NCBI GenBank assembly: GCA_030265965.1
Contig: JAJDHA010000001.1
Location: 1 to 64,000 of the forward strand
Source of the DNA: Odoribacter sp. OttesenSCG-928-L07
Lineage (GTDB): Bacteria > Bacteroidota > Bacteroidia > Bacteroidales > BM520
Reading direction: 5' to 3'
DNA: 64,000 nt
Shown one piece after another: positions 17,316 to 26,622 of the stretch; within the stretch, counting starts at the first letter, position 1, and each line of letters opens with the position of its first letter. The notes under the pieces were generated by a model. That model made no database searches and was not told the origin of the DNA. It saw only the letters and a list, made by a program, of their open reading frames with translations. The position numbers and the translations under genes were made by a program.

Positions 17316-18605
17316 ATGAAAGCAATAAGTGTAAACAACAAGTTCTCAGAACAATTTATTCCAATCGAATTAAACAATATCATAATTAATGAATTAATTT
17401 CCGCCTATAATACATTAATTGATAAAACGGGCAAAGGGAAGGAATTTACCGGTTGGATTGACACGCCAAAATCTATTCTTGATTCATCTTTATTATATGA
17501 AGTAAATGAACACATCGGAAGTTTAAAAAACAAAATTGATTCTGTTGTAGTTATCGGGATTGGCGGTTCTTATCTTGGAGCAAAAGCAATTATTGATGCA
17601 TTAAATTATCAACATATTTCAAATGGAATAAAAATTCATTATGCCGGCAATGATCTTAACGGAATCAACCTGAGCAATTTACTCAACAACTTGGAACGTG
17701 AAGATTATGCTGTGGTAGTAATTTCAAAATCAGGGACTACAATAGAACCTGCAATAGCTTTCAGAATAATTAAGGAACATATTGAAAAGAAATACGGCAC
17801 TTCTGAAGCCGCAAATAGAATTATTGCAATTACAGACAAAGAAAAAGGTAAATTGCGCGAAACTGCTAATCAAAATAATTACAAAACATTCGTTATTCCT
17901 GATGATGTCGGCGGAAGATTTTCTGTGTTGACTCCCGTAGGATTGGTGCCGCTTGCTTTTGCCGGAATAGATATTAACGAACTTGTTAGAGGAGCCAATG
18001 ATATGGCAGAAATATGTACAAAGGAAAATGATATATCAAAAAACCCTGCTTTACAATATGCAATGACAAGATATAGCTTGCACGCATTAGGATTTGATGT
18101 TGAGATTCTTGTAAATTACCTCAACCAGCTTAACTCACTCTGTGAATGGTGGAAACAACTTTTTGGTGAAAGTGAAGGAAAAGATGGAAAAGGTTTATTT
18201 CCGGCAAGCACTTCATTTACAACAGATTTACATTCATTAGGACAATTTATCCAAGATGGCTCAAAAATACTCTTTGAAACAATTCTACATATAGAAAATA
18301 TTGACAAAGATGTCATAATTCCAAAAATTGAAAATGATTTCGACGGATTAAATTATCTTGCAGGAAAAAGTTTGCATCAAATAAATAAAATCGCTGAGGA
18401 AGCAACAACCCAAGCTCATGTTGACGGCGGTGTGCCAAACATTACCATTAATATTCCACAATTAAATGAGTATTATCTCGGACAATTAATATATATGTTC
18501 GAATTTGCTTGCGGCATTGGCGGTTATATGCTTGATGTAAATCCTTTCGACCAACCCGGAGTTGAAGCGTATAAAAAGAATATGTTTAAACTACTGCAAT
18601 ATTAA
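17316..18605 (+). CDS. pgi: Glucose-6-phosphate isomerase
   Basis: 429 residues from the ATG at 17316 ([10 protein letters not shown]). The frame is open from 17160 but that part encodes the candidate RNA and terminator, so it is rejected. Visible PGI features: [16 protein letters not shown] near residue 75, [10 protein letters not shown] (sugar-phosphate site), the signature [23 protein letters not shown], and the late QPGVEAYK with the active-site lysine region. The roughly 430-residue length matches the short bacterial PGI class. It interconverts glucose-6-P and fructose-6-P. Its last 20 bases overlap convergently with leuS. Confidence 0.96.
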   Translation: MKAISVNNKFSEQFIPIELNNIIINELISAYNTLIDKTGKGKEFTGWIDTPKSILDSSLLYEVNEHIGSLKNKIDSVVVIGIGGSYLGAKAIIDALNYQHISNGIKIHYAGNDLNGINLSNLLNNLEREDYAVVVISKSGTTIEPAIAFRIIKEHIEKKYGTSEAANRIIAITDKEKGKLRETANQNNYKTFVIPDDVGGRFSVLTPVGLVPLAFAGIDINELVRGANDMAEICTKENDISKNPALQYAMTRYSLHALGFDVEILVNYLNQLNSLCEWWKQLFGESEGKDGKGLFPASTSFTTDLHSLGQFIQDGSKILFETILHIENIDKDVIIPKIENDFDGLNYLAGKSLHQINKIAEEATTQAHVDGGVPNITINIPQLNEYYLGQLIYMFEFACGIGGYMLDVNPFDQPGVEAYKKNMFKLLQY

Positions 18606-21372
18606 TAATTCTTTTCGGCACAAAAATAAATTTTTTGACCTCTTTACCTTCAGTCCATTTTTGCGCTTCAGGAGTTGCGAGAACTATTTTTTCAACCTCA
18701 TCTTGACTTAATGTTAAAGGTAAATTAATTTTAAATCTAACTTTTCCATTAAACGAAACAGGATATTCAAAACTATCTTCATGAACATATTTTGCATCGA
18801 AAACAGGATATGCTGCATATTCAACCGTTGTGTCATGTCCCGACAATTGCCATAATTCTTCTGCAATATGCGGTGCGTAAGGCGAAATTAAAACGGTAAG
18901 TTCATCTAAAATTTTTCTTTTATTACATTTTAACTCTGATAATTCATTTACTGCAATCATAAAACTTGCAACAGCCGTATTAAAAGAAAAGTTTTTAATA
19001 TCGGTTTCAACCTTATTGATTGTTTTATGTAAAACCTTCAACTCTTCTGCGGTTGGCTCTTCATCAGAGAGAATAAAGTTGTTATCTCTATCATGATATA
19101 ATCTCCACAATTTTTTCAAGAAACGAAATACACCTTCTATTCCGTTGGTATCCCATGGTTTATGCGATTCCAATGGTCCCAAAAACATTTCGTAGAGACG
19201 TAAAGTATCTGCGCCGTATTTTTCAACCAAGTCATCAGGATTTTGCACATTGAATTTCGACTTCGACATTTTTTCGATTTCCCAACCGCAAATGTATTTT
19301 CCATCTTCTAAGATAAATTCTGCACTTGCGTTTTCGGGACTTTGTTTTTTGAAAGCTTCAATATCGAGTTCATCATTTTTTACAATATTAATATCGACGT
19401 GCAAAGCAGAGGTGTCATAATCATTTTTCAGATTCAAAGAAACATATTTATTTGTGCCGTTTATACGATAAACGAAATTCGAACGTCCTTGTATTTTACC
19501 TTGATTGATAAGTTTTTGATACGGTTCCTCAGTAATAGCCACACCAATATCGAACAAAAATTTATCCCAAACACGCGAATAAATCAAATGACCTGATGCA
19601 TGTTCGTCGCCGCCCAAATACAAATCTACATTAACCCAATAACTTGCAGCTTCTTTTGAAACCAACTCATTATTGTTTTTCGAATCCATGTATCTCAGAT
19701 AATAAGCGCTTGAACCTGCAAATCCGGGCATTGTATTTACTTCTAAGGGATAACCTTTGTAAGTCCAATTTTTAGCGCGCGCCAAAGGAGGTTCGCCGCT
19801 TTCAGTCGGTAAAAACTTATCAACTTCCGGCAATTCCAAAGGCAAATCCTTTTCATCCATTGCGTAAGGAATTCCATCTTTATAATAGATTGGGAACGGT
19901 TCGCCCCAATATCTTTGTCTGCTGAAGATTGCATCACGAAGACGATAATTGATTTTTCCTTTACCGACATTCATCTCTTCAAGTTTTTTCACAACTGTAG
20001 AAATTGCTTCTTTCACATTCATTCCAGTAATAAATCCGGAGTTAATAATCACACCATCTTTAGAATCATAAGATTCTTCCCAAGTTGAAGTATCTTTTGG
20101 CTCATCGCCGGGAGCACAAACAACTTGTAAAACAGGAAGTCCGAAATGGCGAGCAAAAGCAAAATCTCTACTATCATGACCCGGAACAGCCATTATTGCG
20201 CCGGTTCCATAACCAGAAAGAACGTAATCGGCAATCCAAATTGGAACTTTTTCGTTTGTCAACGGATTTATTCCGTAAGCTCCGGTAAATACTCCGCTCA
20301 CAGTTTTAACTTCCGTCATTCTTTCGCGTTCGCTACGATTTTTAGCGTAGGTAACGTATTCTTCAACTTGAGCTTTGTTTTCAGGTTTAGTGATTATATC
20401 GACATAATCGTGTTCAGGAGCAAGTACCATAAAAGTTGAACCCCAGAGAGTATCAGGACGGGTTGTGAAGATTTCCAACTTCATATCAGGATGATTTTCA
20501 ATACCGAAGAAAACAGTTGCGCCTTCGGAGCGACCAATCCAGTTTCTTTGCATTTCTTTTAGGGATTCAGACCAATCGACAGTATTGAGTCCGTCGAGCA
20601 AACGTTGAGCGTAAGCTGTAATTCTCAAAATCCATTGCTGCATCTTTTTTCTTTCCACAGGAAATCCGCCTCTTTCAGATAATCCGTTGATTACTTCATC
20701 ATTAGCCAAAACAGTTCCGAGAGCAGGACACCAATTAACCCAAGTTTCAGCCAAATAAGCAAGACGATAATTCATAAGAATTTCTTGTTGTTCTGCTTCC
20801 GATTTAGAGTTCCACTCATCGGCGGTAAACGACATTGGCTCAGTACAAGCCAAATCCAAATCTTTTGTTCCTTGCAATGAAAAGACTTCGACAAGCTCAT
20901 CAATTGGCCGCGCACTATTCGCCTGATTGCAATAATAAGAATTAAATAATTGAATAAAAACCCATTGAGTCCATTTGTAATATTTCGGGTCAGAAGTTAC
21001 AACTTCTCTATCCCAGTCGAAAGAAAAACCAATTTTATCAAGTTGTTCTCTATATCTTTTGATATTTTTTTCGGTAGTAATAGCAGGATGTGTTCCTGTT
21101 TGGATTGCGTATTGTTCTGCAGGAAGTCCGAAAGCATCATAGCCCATCGGGTGCAACACATTAAAACCTTTGTGGCGCATAAATCGCGCATAAATATCCG
21201 AAGCAATGTAACCCAAAGGGTGACCGACATGCAAACCTGCTCCCGAAGGATAAGGAAACATATCAAGCACATAATATTTTTTCTTATTATTATCTATTTC
21301 CGTTTTAAACGTTTTATTTTCAGCCCAATACTTTTGCCATTTTTTTTCTATTTCCGAATGTTTATATTCCAT
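18586..21372 (-). CDS. leuS: Leucyl-tRNA synthetase
   Basis: 928 residues, class I synthetase. The HIGH motif is HVGH (48-51) in [10 protein letters not shown], and the KMSKS loop is exact (701-705). The editing (CP1) domain is present, with [19 protein letters not shown] and the [15 protein letters not shown] segment. The C-terminal anticodon-binding and tail domains follow ([12 protein letters not shown]). It charges tRNA-Leu and hydrolyses mis-charged products. purN lies 26 bases upstream on the same strand. The 3' end overlaps pgi by 20 bases. Confidence 0.97.
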   Translation of the reverse strand: MEYKHSEIEKKWQKYWAENKTFKTEIDNNKKKYYVLDMFPYPSGAGLHVGHPLGYIASDIYARFMRHKGFNVLHPMGYDAFGLPAEQYAIQTGTHPAITTEKNIKRYREQLDKIGFSFDWDREVVTSDPKYYKWTQWVFIQLFNSYYCNQANSARPIDELVEVFSLQGTKDLDLACTEPMSFTADEWNSKSEAEQQEILMNYRLAYLAETWVNWCPALGTVLANDEVINGLSERGGFPVERKKMQQWILRITAYAQRLLDGLNTVDWSESLKEMQRNWIGRSEGATVFFGIENHPDMKLEIFTTRPDTLWGSTFMVLAPEHDYVDIITKPENKAQVEEYVTYAKNRSERERMTEVKTVSGVFTGAYGINPLTNEKVPIWIADYVLSGYGTGAIMAVPGHDSRDFAFARHFGLPVLQVVCAPGDEPKDTSTWEESYDSKDGVIINSGFITGMNVKEAISTVVKKLEEMNVGKGKINYRLRDAIFSRQRYWGEPFPIYYKDGIPYAMDEKDLPLELPEVDKFLPTESGEPPLARAKNWTYKGYPLEVNTMPGFAGSSAYYLRYMDSKNNNELVSKEAASYWVNVDLYLGGDEHASGHLIYSRVWDKFLFDIGVAITEEPYQKLINQGKIQGRSNFVYRINGTNKYVSLNLKNDYDTSALHVDINIVKNDELDIEAFKKQSPENASAEFILEDGKYICGWEIEKMSKSKFNVQNPDDLVEKYGADTLRLYEMFLGPLESHKPWDTNGIEGVFRFLKKLWRLYHDRDNNFILSDEEPTAEELKVLHKTINKVETDIKNFSFNTAVASFMIAVNELSELKCNKRKILDELTVLISPYAPHIAEELWQLSGHDTTVEYAAYPVFDAKYVHEDSFEYPVSFNGKVRFKINLPLTLSQDEVEKIVLATPEAQKWTEGKEVKKFIFVPKRIINIAVV

Positions 21373-21398
21373 AAAAGCAATTATTCTAATTAAAAATT

Positions 21399-21980
21399 TT
21401 ATTTGTGTTGATTAATATATTGTTGAATTTGACTTTCAATAACTTTAGGGTAGCACTCATATTCAAGAACATGAATTTTTTGTGCTAATGATTCTGCTGT
21501 ATCATCATTTTCAACATTACATTTAGCTTGAAAAATGATTTTACCTTCATCATAAATATTGTTCACATAATGAATTGTAATTCCCGATTCTGTTTCCTTA
21601 GCATCAATTACCGCATTATGAACATTAGTGCCGTACATTCCTTTTCCGCCGAATTTTGGCAGAAGCGCAGGATGAATATTAATGATTTTATTTGGGTATG
21701 CATCCACAATAAAATCCGGAACTAAGAGAAGGAATCCTGCGAGGATAATGAATTCGATTTCATTTTCTTGAAGAATTTTGAGAACACCTTCGCTATCTTT
21801 TAATTCTTTTGGTGAAAAAACGACGCAGGGAATATTCAACTTTTTTGCTCTTTCGATAACGTAAGCATCATTCTTATTTGTAAGAAACAACTTAACATTA
21901 ACCTTAGGATTTCCTTTAAAATAATTTGCGATATTTTCAGCGTTAGAACCATTTCCGGATGCGAATATTGCGATATTCAT
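21399..21980 (-). CDS. purN: Phosphoribosylglycinamide formyltransferase
   Basis: 193 residues, the usual length for GAR transformylase, which moves a formyl group from 10-formyl-THF to GAR in purine synthesis. Visible: N-terminal [13 protein letters not shown] (phosphate binding), the conserved [14 protein letters not shown] with N101 and H103, and YDEGKI with D144, giving the catalytic Asn-His-Asp set. It is the first gene of a purN-leuS pair. Its promoter (22005-22012) marks the edge between core genome and the restriction island. Confidence 0.95.
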   Translation of the reverse strand: MNIAIFASGNGSNAENIANYFKGNPKVNVKLFLTNKNDAYVIERAKKLNIPCVVFSPKELKDSEGVLKILQENEIEFIILAGFLLLVPDFIVDAYPNKIINIHPALLPKFGGKGMYGTNVHNAVIDAKETESGITIHYVNNIYDEGKIIFQAKCNVENDDTAESLAQKIHVLEYECYPKVIESQIQQYINQHK

Positions 21981-22004
21981 TGCTATTAAAAATTAAATTA
22001 GCTG

Positions 22005-22012
22005 CAAAGATA
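22005..22012 (-). promoter_or_regulatory. Promoter -7 box for purN
   Basis: TATCTTTG on the minus strand, 24 bases before the purN ATG at 21980. Confidence 0.55.
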
Positions 22013-22036
22013 GGATTTTCAGTTGAAAGTTGGGAG

Positions 22037-22052
22037 TTGAGGGTTGAAAGTT
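22037..22052 (+). repeat. Left boundary copy of a 16-bp dispersed repeat
   Basis: TTGAGGGTTGAAAGTT within a longer run of the same TTGA-purine pattern (22018-22052). An exact inverted copy is at 33149-33164, beyond hsdM, and a 14/16 direct copy is at 26328-26343. Confidence 0.7.
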
Positions 22053-22122
22053 TTTTGGATAAATCTTTTTTTGAGTCGATTTATTATTTTAAATTTACTT
22101 TACTGTTATAAAAAACTAATAA

Positions 22123-25100
22123 CTATTTATTTCTTTTAAAATTCTCCGCTTGTTCAAAAATTTCCACATAAACTTCATCGCGTTCCACAGGAGGATATCC
22201 GTATTCATCTAACAATAATATCAAACCAACTTTCAATGCAGATTTAATATCATCGCGTTTATTCCAATCAGGGTATTTCGCTTGTGAATCTACAAGGTTT
22301 TTTACTCCTTTAGCTAATTCAATCATTTTATCATCAGGGTAAGTAAAGTCATATTTAGTACACAATGATTTGAGTATGTCGTAAAAAGCCTTTTCTTCGA
22401 AATCAATACCCATTGCATCACCTGCGGAAAACTCTTTATGAACTTCCCAAATCAAATTGGTTAGCTGTTCCGCTATTTCTTCATAAACTTCACTTCTTAA
22501 AATATCGTTTGCATCTCGCTGATTGTATCGTTCCACCAAACTCTCCATTTTTTTACTGAAGTCGATCCCTTTCATGCGGTTTACCTTTTTCAGTTCTCCG
22601 ATTACTTTCGCCAACAGCTTTTGGAGCAGCTTGATTTTTGTATTGGGCAGCTTTATCTTATCTATCTTTGCCAAATAATCTTCATCGAAAATGTCTTGTT
22701 CAGTTTCATCTTCCGAACCCATTTTGAAGAGTTCTTCCACGCCGTCACTTATCAAAGCGTCTTTTATCATTTCCTGCACTTTGGCATTCATCTGTGCTGT
22801 ATCGGGAGCATCGCCTTTGGTCAATTTAAAAACGATAGAACGAACAGCCAAATAGAAGTGTGTATAATCTCGTTCTTCCTGCGTGAGTTGTTCGCTGCCG
22901 GTGCAAATATCATACGCTGCTTTCAGGCGTTTCACCAAATCCATAAAACGAGTTTCAAATTCTTTGGTGCACTGTATATATTCAGCGGCTTTGTTCAAAC
23001 AGTTCAATTGTTCCAATGTACCACCTGAGAAATAAGCTGAGCTATCGAATTTGTGAAACAGTTTTGTCAACAGATCCAAATGATCTTTTACCACCACAAG
23101 CGACTGGGTGATATCTTCAAAATTATCTTTGTCGCCTTTATTGTAGTGAGCCAAAGCAAGGTTCATTTGTTTCTTGATTCCGATATAATCGACCACCAAA
23201 CCTTTGTTTTTACCTTCAAACTTACGATTTACGCGCGAAATCGTTTGTATCAGATTGTGTTGTTGTATCGGCTTATCAATATAAATGGTATCGAGAAACG
23301 GCACGTCGAAACCTGTGAGCCACATATCGACCACAATGGCAATTTTGAAGTTTGACTTTTCATTCTTGAATTGTCGGTCGAGTTCTTTACGATACTCCTT
23401 TGTTCCCAATAAATCATATAACTTTTTGTCGTCGTCTTTATTGCGAGTCATCACAAGTTTGATACGTTCCATCGGTTTCAACTCACGTTTGTCTTTATCG
23501 GTAAGTTCAACACCCTCTTCCGCGAATCGGACTTCTCCCCATTCAGGACGAAGCGCCAGTACCTTTTTATAAAAATCGTAGGCGATAGTACGATTGCTGC
23601 ACACAAACATGGCTTTACCTTTTACCGAAGAACCTTCAGAAATACGATTTTCGTAGTGTGTAACAAAGTCTTCGGCTAATGCCTGCAAACGGTCAGGATC
23701 GCCAAGAATAACATGTAATCGGGCAGACTCTTGTTTACTTTTCTCTATTTGATATTCGTTTGCTCCTTCTTCGGCTACATCGTTATAATATTGTTCTATT
23801 TTTTGTAGTTCGCTGTTATTCAAAACTACTTTGGCAGCCCGTCCTTCATATACAATGCGAACGGTAATTTCATCGCGAACTGATTCGGTCATAGTATAGG
23901 CATCCATCACTTTACCAAACACATCGAGTGTGGCATCGATGGGAGTACCAGTGAATCCTACATACACTGCGTTTGGCAATGAATCGTGCAGGTATTTGGC
24001 AAATCCGAAAGTTTTGGATACACCTTTCTCGCTTATTTTTATTTTTTGGTCCAGATTGGTTTGACTGCGATGGGCTTCGTCCGAAATACAAATTACATTT
24101 TGACGGTCAGTTAATAATTCGGTATCCTCGGTGAACTTATGAATAGTGGTTAGAAAAACGCCGCCGCTTTCACGTCCTTGCAACAATTCACGCAAATCAT
24201 TTCGACTTTCAACACTAATGACATTATTGTCTCCAATGTATTGTTTGGCATTGGTAAATTGTCCGGCTAATTGGTCGTCCAAATCGGTACGATCGGTAAT
24301 CAATACAATGGTAGGGCTGCCAAAGTATTCGCTTTTCATCAATAGCCGGGTAAGGAAAAGCATTGTATAACTTTTCCCGCAACCTGTTGCCCCAAAATAA
24401 GTACCACCTTTTCCATTTCCAAACGGTTTTTGAGCCTGTTTTATGTTGTCATATAGTGCTCGAGCCGCGTAATATTGCGGATAGCGACAAACTATTTTCT
24501 CGTTCTTTTTCGATGAATCTGGAAAGTAAACGAAGTTTCGCAGTACATCCCGCAATCTATTTTTCTGGAACATACCTTGAACCAAGGTATACATAGAATC
24601 TATGCCATCCACATCTTTATTCATGCCGGCAATGCGTCGCCATGCATAGAAGAAATCGTAAGGAGCGAAAAACGAACCTACTTTGTTGTTTATACCATCG
24701 CTGATTACACAAAAAGCATTGTATTTGAACAGTTCGGGAATATCACGTTCGTAACGGACAGTCAACTGTGTATAAGCATCGTGAATGGTAGTATCTTCTC
24801 GAATGGCACTTTTGAATTCGAAAACCACCAAAGGCAAACCATTGATATATAGAATGCCATCAGGAATGCGTTTTTCCGAACCTTGAATTTCCAACTGAGT
24901 TATAAAGCGGTAGATATTTGCATCCGTTTTGTATTCAGCTTGTGGTTCAGCGACAACGGAAATTAGTTCTTCGGCAGTGTAAGTCTGATTCTCCAATCCC
25001 GAATAATCAATCAGCTGGATATAAACATCTTTATGCGTATGATCTTCACGTTTGAGAATAAATCCATCGGACAACATTTTCATAAAATGTTTATTGCTCT

Positions 25101-25329
25101 CGTACAGATCAGAAGCGGGAAGCGATTTCAGCTCCAACAGAATAGATTTGATTTCCGTATCGGTAATACCGTGATTAGCATAACGCTTTTTCAGGAAATT
25201 GCACAAATCGTCTTCTATCAGTACTTCATCAGGCTGGCGGGTAAGCGTATTGCCCAAGCAATGCGGATAACCTTCTTGTGAAAGAAGTTCGGCAAATGCT
25301 TGTTCGAGTTTGGCTTCGGTGAATTTCAT
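22123..25329 (-). CDS. hsdR: Type I restriction endonuclease subunit R
   Basis: 1068 residues, full length. The N-terminal nuclease domain has IPDGILYINGLPLVVFEFKSA (PD-(D/E)XK, about residues 155-175). It is followed by the SF2 translocase: Walker A YFGATGCGKSYT, DRTDLDDQL, ISDEAHRSQ, GFTGTPID and a late motif set QHNLIQTISRVNRKF. The C-terminal helical part binds HsdM/S. It cuts DNA after ATP-driven translocation in the HsdR2M2S complex. Last gene of the island operon, 6 bases after rhuM. Base composition is higher than the core: 28 of 60 bases at 23521-23580 are G or C, consistent with transfer. Confidence 0.95.
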   Translation of the reverse strand: MKFTEAKLEQAFAELLSQEGYPHCLGNTLTRQPDEVLIEDDLCNFLKKRYANHGITDTEIKSILLELKSLPASDLYESNKHFMKMLSDGFILKREDHTHKDVYIQLIDYSGLENQTYTAEELISVVAEPQAEYKTDANIYRFITQLEIQGSEKRIPDGILYINGLPLVVFEFKSAIREDTTIHDAYTQLTVRYERDIPELFKYNAFCVISDGINNKVGSFFAPYDFFYAWRRIAGMNKDVDGIDSMYTLVQGMFQKNRLRDVLRNFVYFPDSSKKNEKIVCRYPQYYAARALYDNIKQAQKPFGNGKGGTYFGATGCGKSYTMLFLTRLLMKSEYFGSPTIVLITDRTDLDDQLAGQFTNAKQYIGDNNVISVESRNDLRELLQGRESGGVFLTTIHKFTEDTELLTDRQNVICISDEAHRSQTNLDQKIKISEKGVSKTFGFAKYLHDSLPNAVYVGFTGTPIDATLDVFGKVMDAYTMTESVRDEITVRIVYEGRAAKVVLNNSELQKIEQYYNDVAEEGANEYQIEKSKQESARLHVILGDPDRLQALAEDFVTHYENRISEGSSVKGKAMFVCSNRTIAYDFYKKVLALRPEWGEVRFAEEGVELTDKDKRELKPMERIKLVMTRNKDDDKKLYDLLGTKEYRKELDRQFKNEKSNFKIAIVVDMWLTGFDVPFLDTIYIDKPIQQHNLIQTISRVNRKFEGKNKGLVVDYIGIKKQMNLALAHYNKGDKDNFEDITQSLVVVKDHLDLLTKLFHKFDSSAYFSGGTLEQLNCLNKAAEYIQCTKEFETRFMDLVKRLKAAYDICTGSEQLTQEERDYTHFYLAVRSIVFKLTKGDAPDTAQMNAKVQEMIKDALISDGVEELFKMGSEDETEQDIFDEDYLAKIDKIKLPNTKIKLLQKLLAKVIGELKKVNRMKGIDFSKKMESLVERYNQRDANDILRSEVYEEIAEQLTNLIWEVHKEFSAGDAMGIDFEEKAFYDILKSLCTKYDFTYPDDKMIELAKGVKNLVDSQAKYPDWNKRDDIKSALKVGLILLLDEYGYPPVERDEVYVEIFEQAENFKRNK

Positions 25330-25335
25330 ACGGCT

Positions 25336-26355
25336 TTATTCTTTATCGTTATTTTCCGACTGTTCTTTTAACTCTTTGATTGCCCTATCGAAATCGCTTT
25401 CGTATTGCAACATTTCTTTTCGACGATATTCTTCAAATTCTTGTGTTGCTTTTTCTATGGCTTGTTTGTGTGAAATAGTCCCTGCATTATTGAGCAAAGG
25501 ACGGTTGCCTACCATCAGAATATTATCTAACTTTTCAATCCATTGCTGCATGGTCATAGCTTGTTGTTCTAAGGCTTGCAATTCAGCAAAATCAAGATAC
25601 TGAGATACTAACAAATTCAAGACTTGCAACTCTTTTTCCGAAAGATAGTTTTTTGCAATTTTTACATCATCGCGCGTTATGTAATCGCCTTTGAAATTGG
25701 TCATGCCCACCATGGGTTTTTCGGAATCTACCCGCTGATAAATAACCTCAGCCGCTGTATGTTGATGAGCGGCATAGTGCATTTTATTCTGAACGGTTGC
25801 AAAAAACGATCTAGTAACATCTGAGTTTGGATCATAATCAATCGCAGTAGCATAAATATCAGTTACTTGTTGATATAGATTGCGTTCGCTGGAACGAATA
25901 TCCCGAACACGTTGTAACAGTTCCCGAAAATAACGATTTCCATTCCCTTTCAATCGCTCATCGTCCATCGTAAATCCTTTTTGGATATATTCGTGCAGAC
26001 GTTGTGTTGCCCATTGCCGAAATCGTGTAGCCACTTGGGATTTCACACGATAACCGATGGCGATAATCATATCTAAATTATAGTTTGGAATATTCCGTTT
26101 TACAGAACGCTTACCTTCCGTTTGAACCTGTAAGAAATTCTTACAAGTTCGATCTTCCTGTAATTCAGCTTCTTGGTAGATATTTCGGATATGCTGCACA
26201 ATATTCTCGCGCGTTGTATCAAACAGCAAAGCAATCTGCTGTTGCGAAAGCCAAACATCTTGACCATCAAAACGGACATTGACATTTGTTATCCCATTGT
26301 CGTCTTGATAAAGAACGAACTGACTATTTGAGGGTTGAGGGTTATTGTTTGACAT
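25336..26355 (-). CDS. RhuM-family protein
   Basis: 339 residues. The N-terminus follows the RhuM pattern: LYQDDNGITNVNVRFDGQDVWLSQQQIALLFDTTRENIVQHI, a DNA-binding-like winged segment, then FLQVQTEGKRSVKRNIPNYNLDMIIAIGYRVKSQVATRFRQWA. RhuM was named in a Salmonella pathogenicity island and is often found beside type I restriction genes; its function is not established. The ATG overlaps the stop of the Bro-N fragment (TAATG). Codons 4-10 are encoded by the 16-bp dispersed repeat at 26328-26343, so the true N-terminus may start later or the repeat has been added to the gene. Confidence 0.85.
   Translation of the reverse strand: MSNNNPQPSNSQFVLYQDDNGITNVNVRFDGQDVWLSQQQIALLFDTTRENIVQHIRNIYQEAELQEDRTCKNFLQVQTEGKRSVKRNIPNYNLDMIIAIGYRVKSQVATRFRQWATQRLHEYIQKGFTMDDERLKGNGNRYFRELLQRVRDIRSSERNLYQQVTDIYATAIDYDPNSDVTRSFFATVQNKMHYAAHQHTAAEVIYQRVDSEKPMVGMTNFKGDYITRDDVKIAKNYLSEKELQVLNLLVSQYLDFAELQALEQQAMTMQQWIEKLDNILMVGNRPLLNNAGTISHKQAIEKATQEFEEYRRKEMLQYESDFDRAIKELKEQSENNDKE
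26328..26343 (+). repeat. Internal copy of the 16-bp dispersed repeat
   Basis: TTGAGGGTTGAGGGTT, identical to the boundary copies except for two adjacent bases. It lies in the first codons of rhuM, in the same orientation as the left boundary copy. Confidence 0.6.
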
Positions 26356-26459
26356 TATTGAATTATTTTAATTATACTGTACCATTTCTCTTGTTCTTCG
26401 TCCCAGATGGTACGAACTTTCTTTTCTTCGAATGGCTTTATGGATTCTTGGTTGGGCAT
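26355..26459 (-). pseudogene. Bro-N/antirepressor-like N-terminal fragment
   Basis: 34 residues. IKPFEEKKVRTIWDEEQEKW is the typical start of Bro-N domain proteins found beside restriction genes, normally followed by about 60 more residues of the domain. Here the homology ends after WY and the frame closes with a few unrelated residues. The stop overlaps the rhuM start codon. It reads as the 5' remnant of a lost gene, though it may still be translated and couple ribosomes into rhuM. Confidence 0.6.
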
Positions 26460-26496
26460 GCTACACGCGGATTTATAAGTTTTGAAATAACTATTT

Positions 26497-26622
26497 CTAT
26501 TTTGGAACAGTTGCTTTATTTTCCAATCGAGCTTCTACTTTTACAGCTCCGCTGTCGGATTGGTAAAGAAGGATTTCGCCTTTTGAGGGATTGAATTTAG
26601 TGAATTTCATATTCTTCTTCAT
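26497..26622 (-). pseudogene. RhuM N-terminal fragment
   Basis: 41 residues beginning at an ATG directly after the stop of the GHKL gene (TAA-ATG). GEILLYQSDSGAVKVEARLEN matches the first strand pair of RhuM proteins, including the two intact paralogues in this island. Homology then breaks off where VWL and the HTH should follow, and the frame ends in TVPK. It is a truncated third rhuM copy. Confidence 0.65.

Noticed and set aside
20085-20439. Plus-strand open frames within leuS
   Set aside because: They are antisense shadows of a strongly conserved gene and have no domain or promoter.
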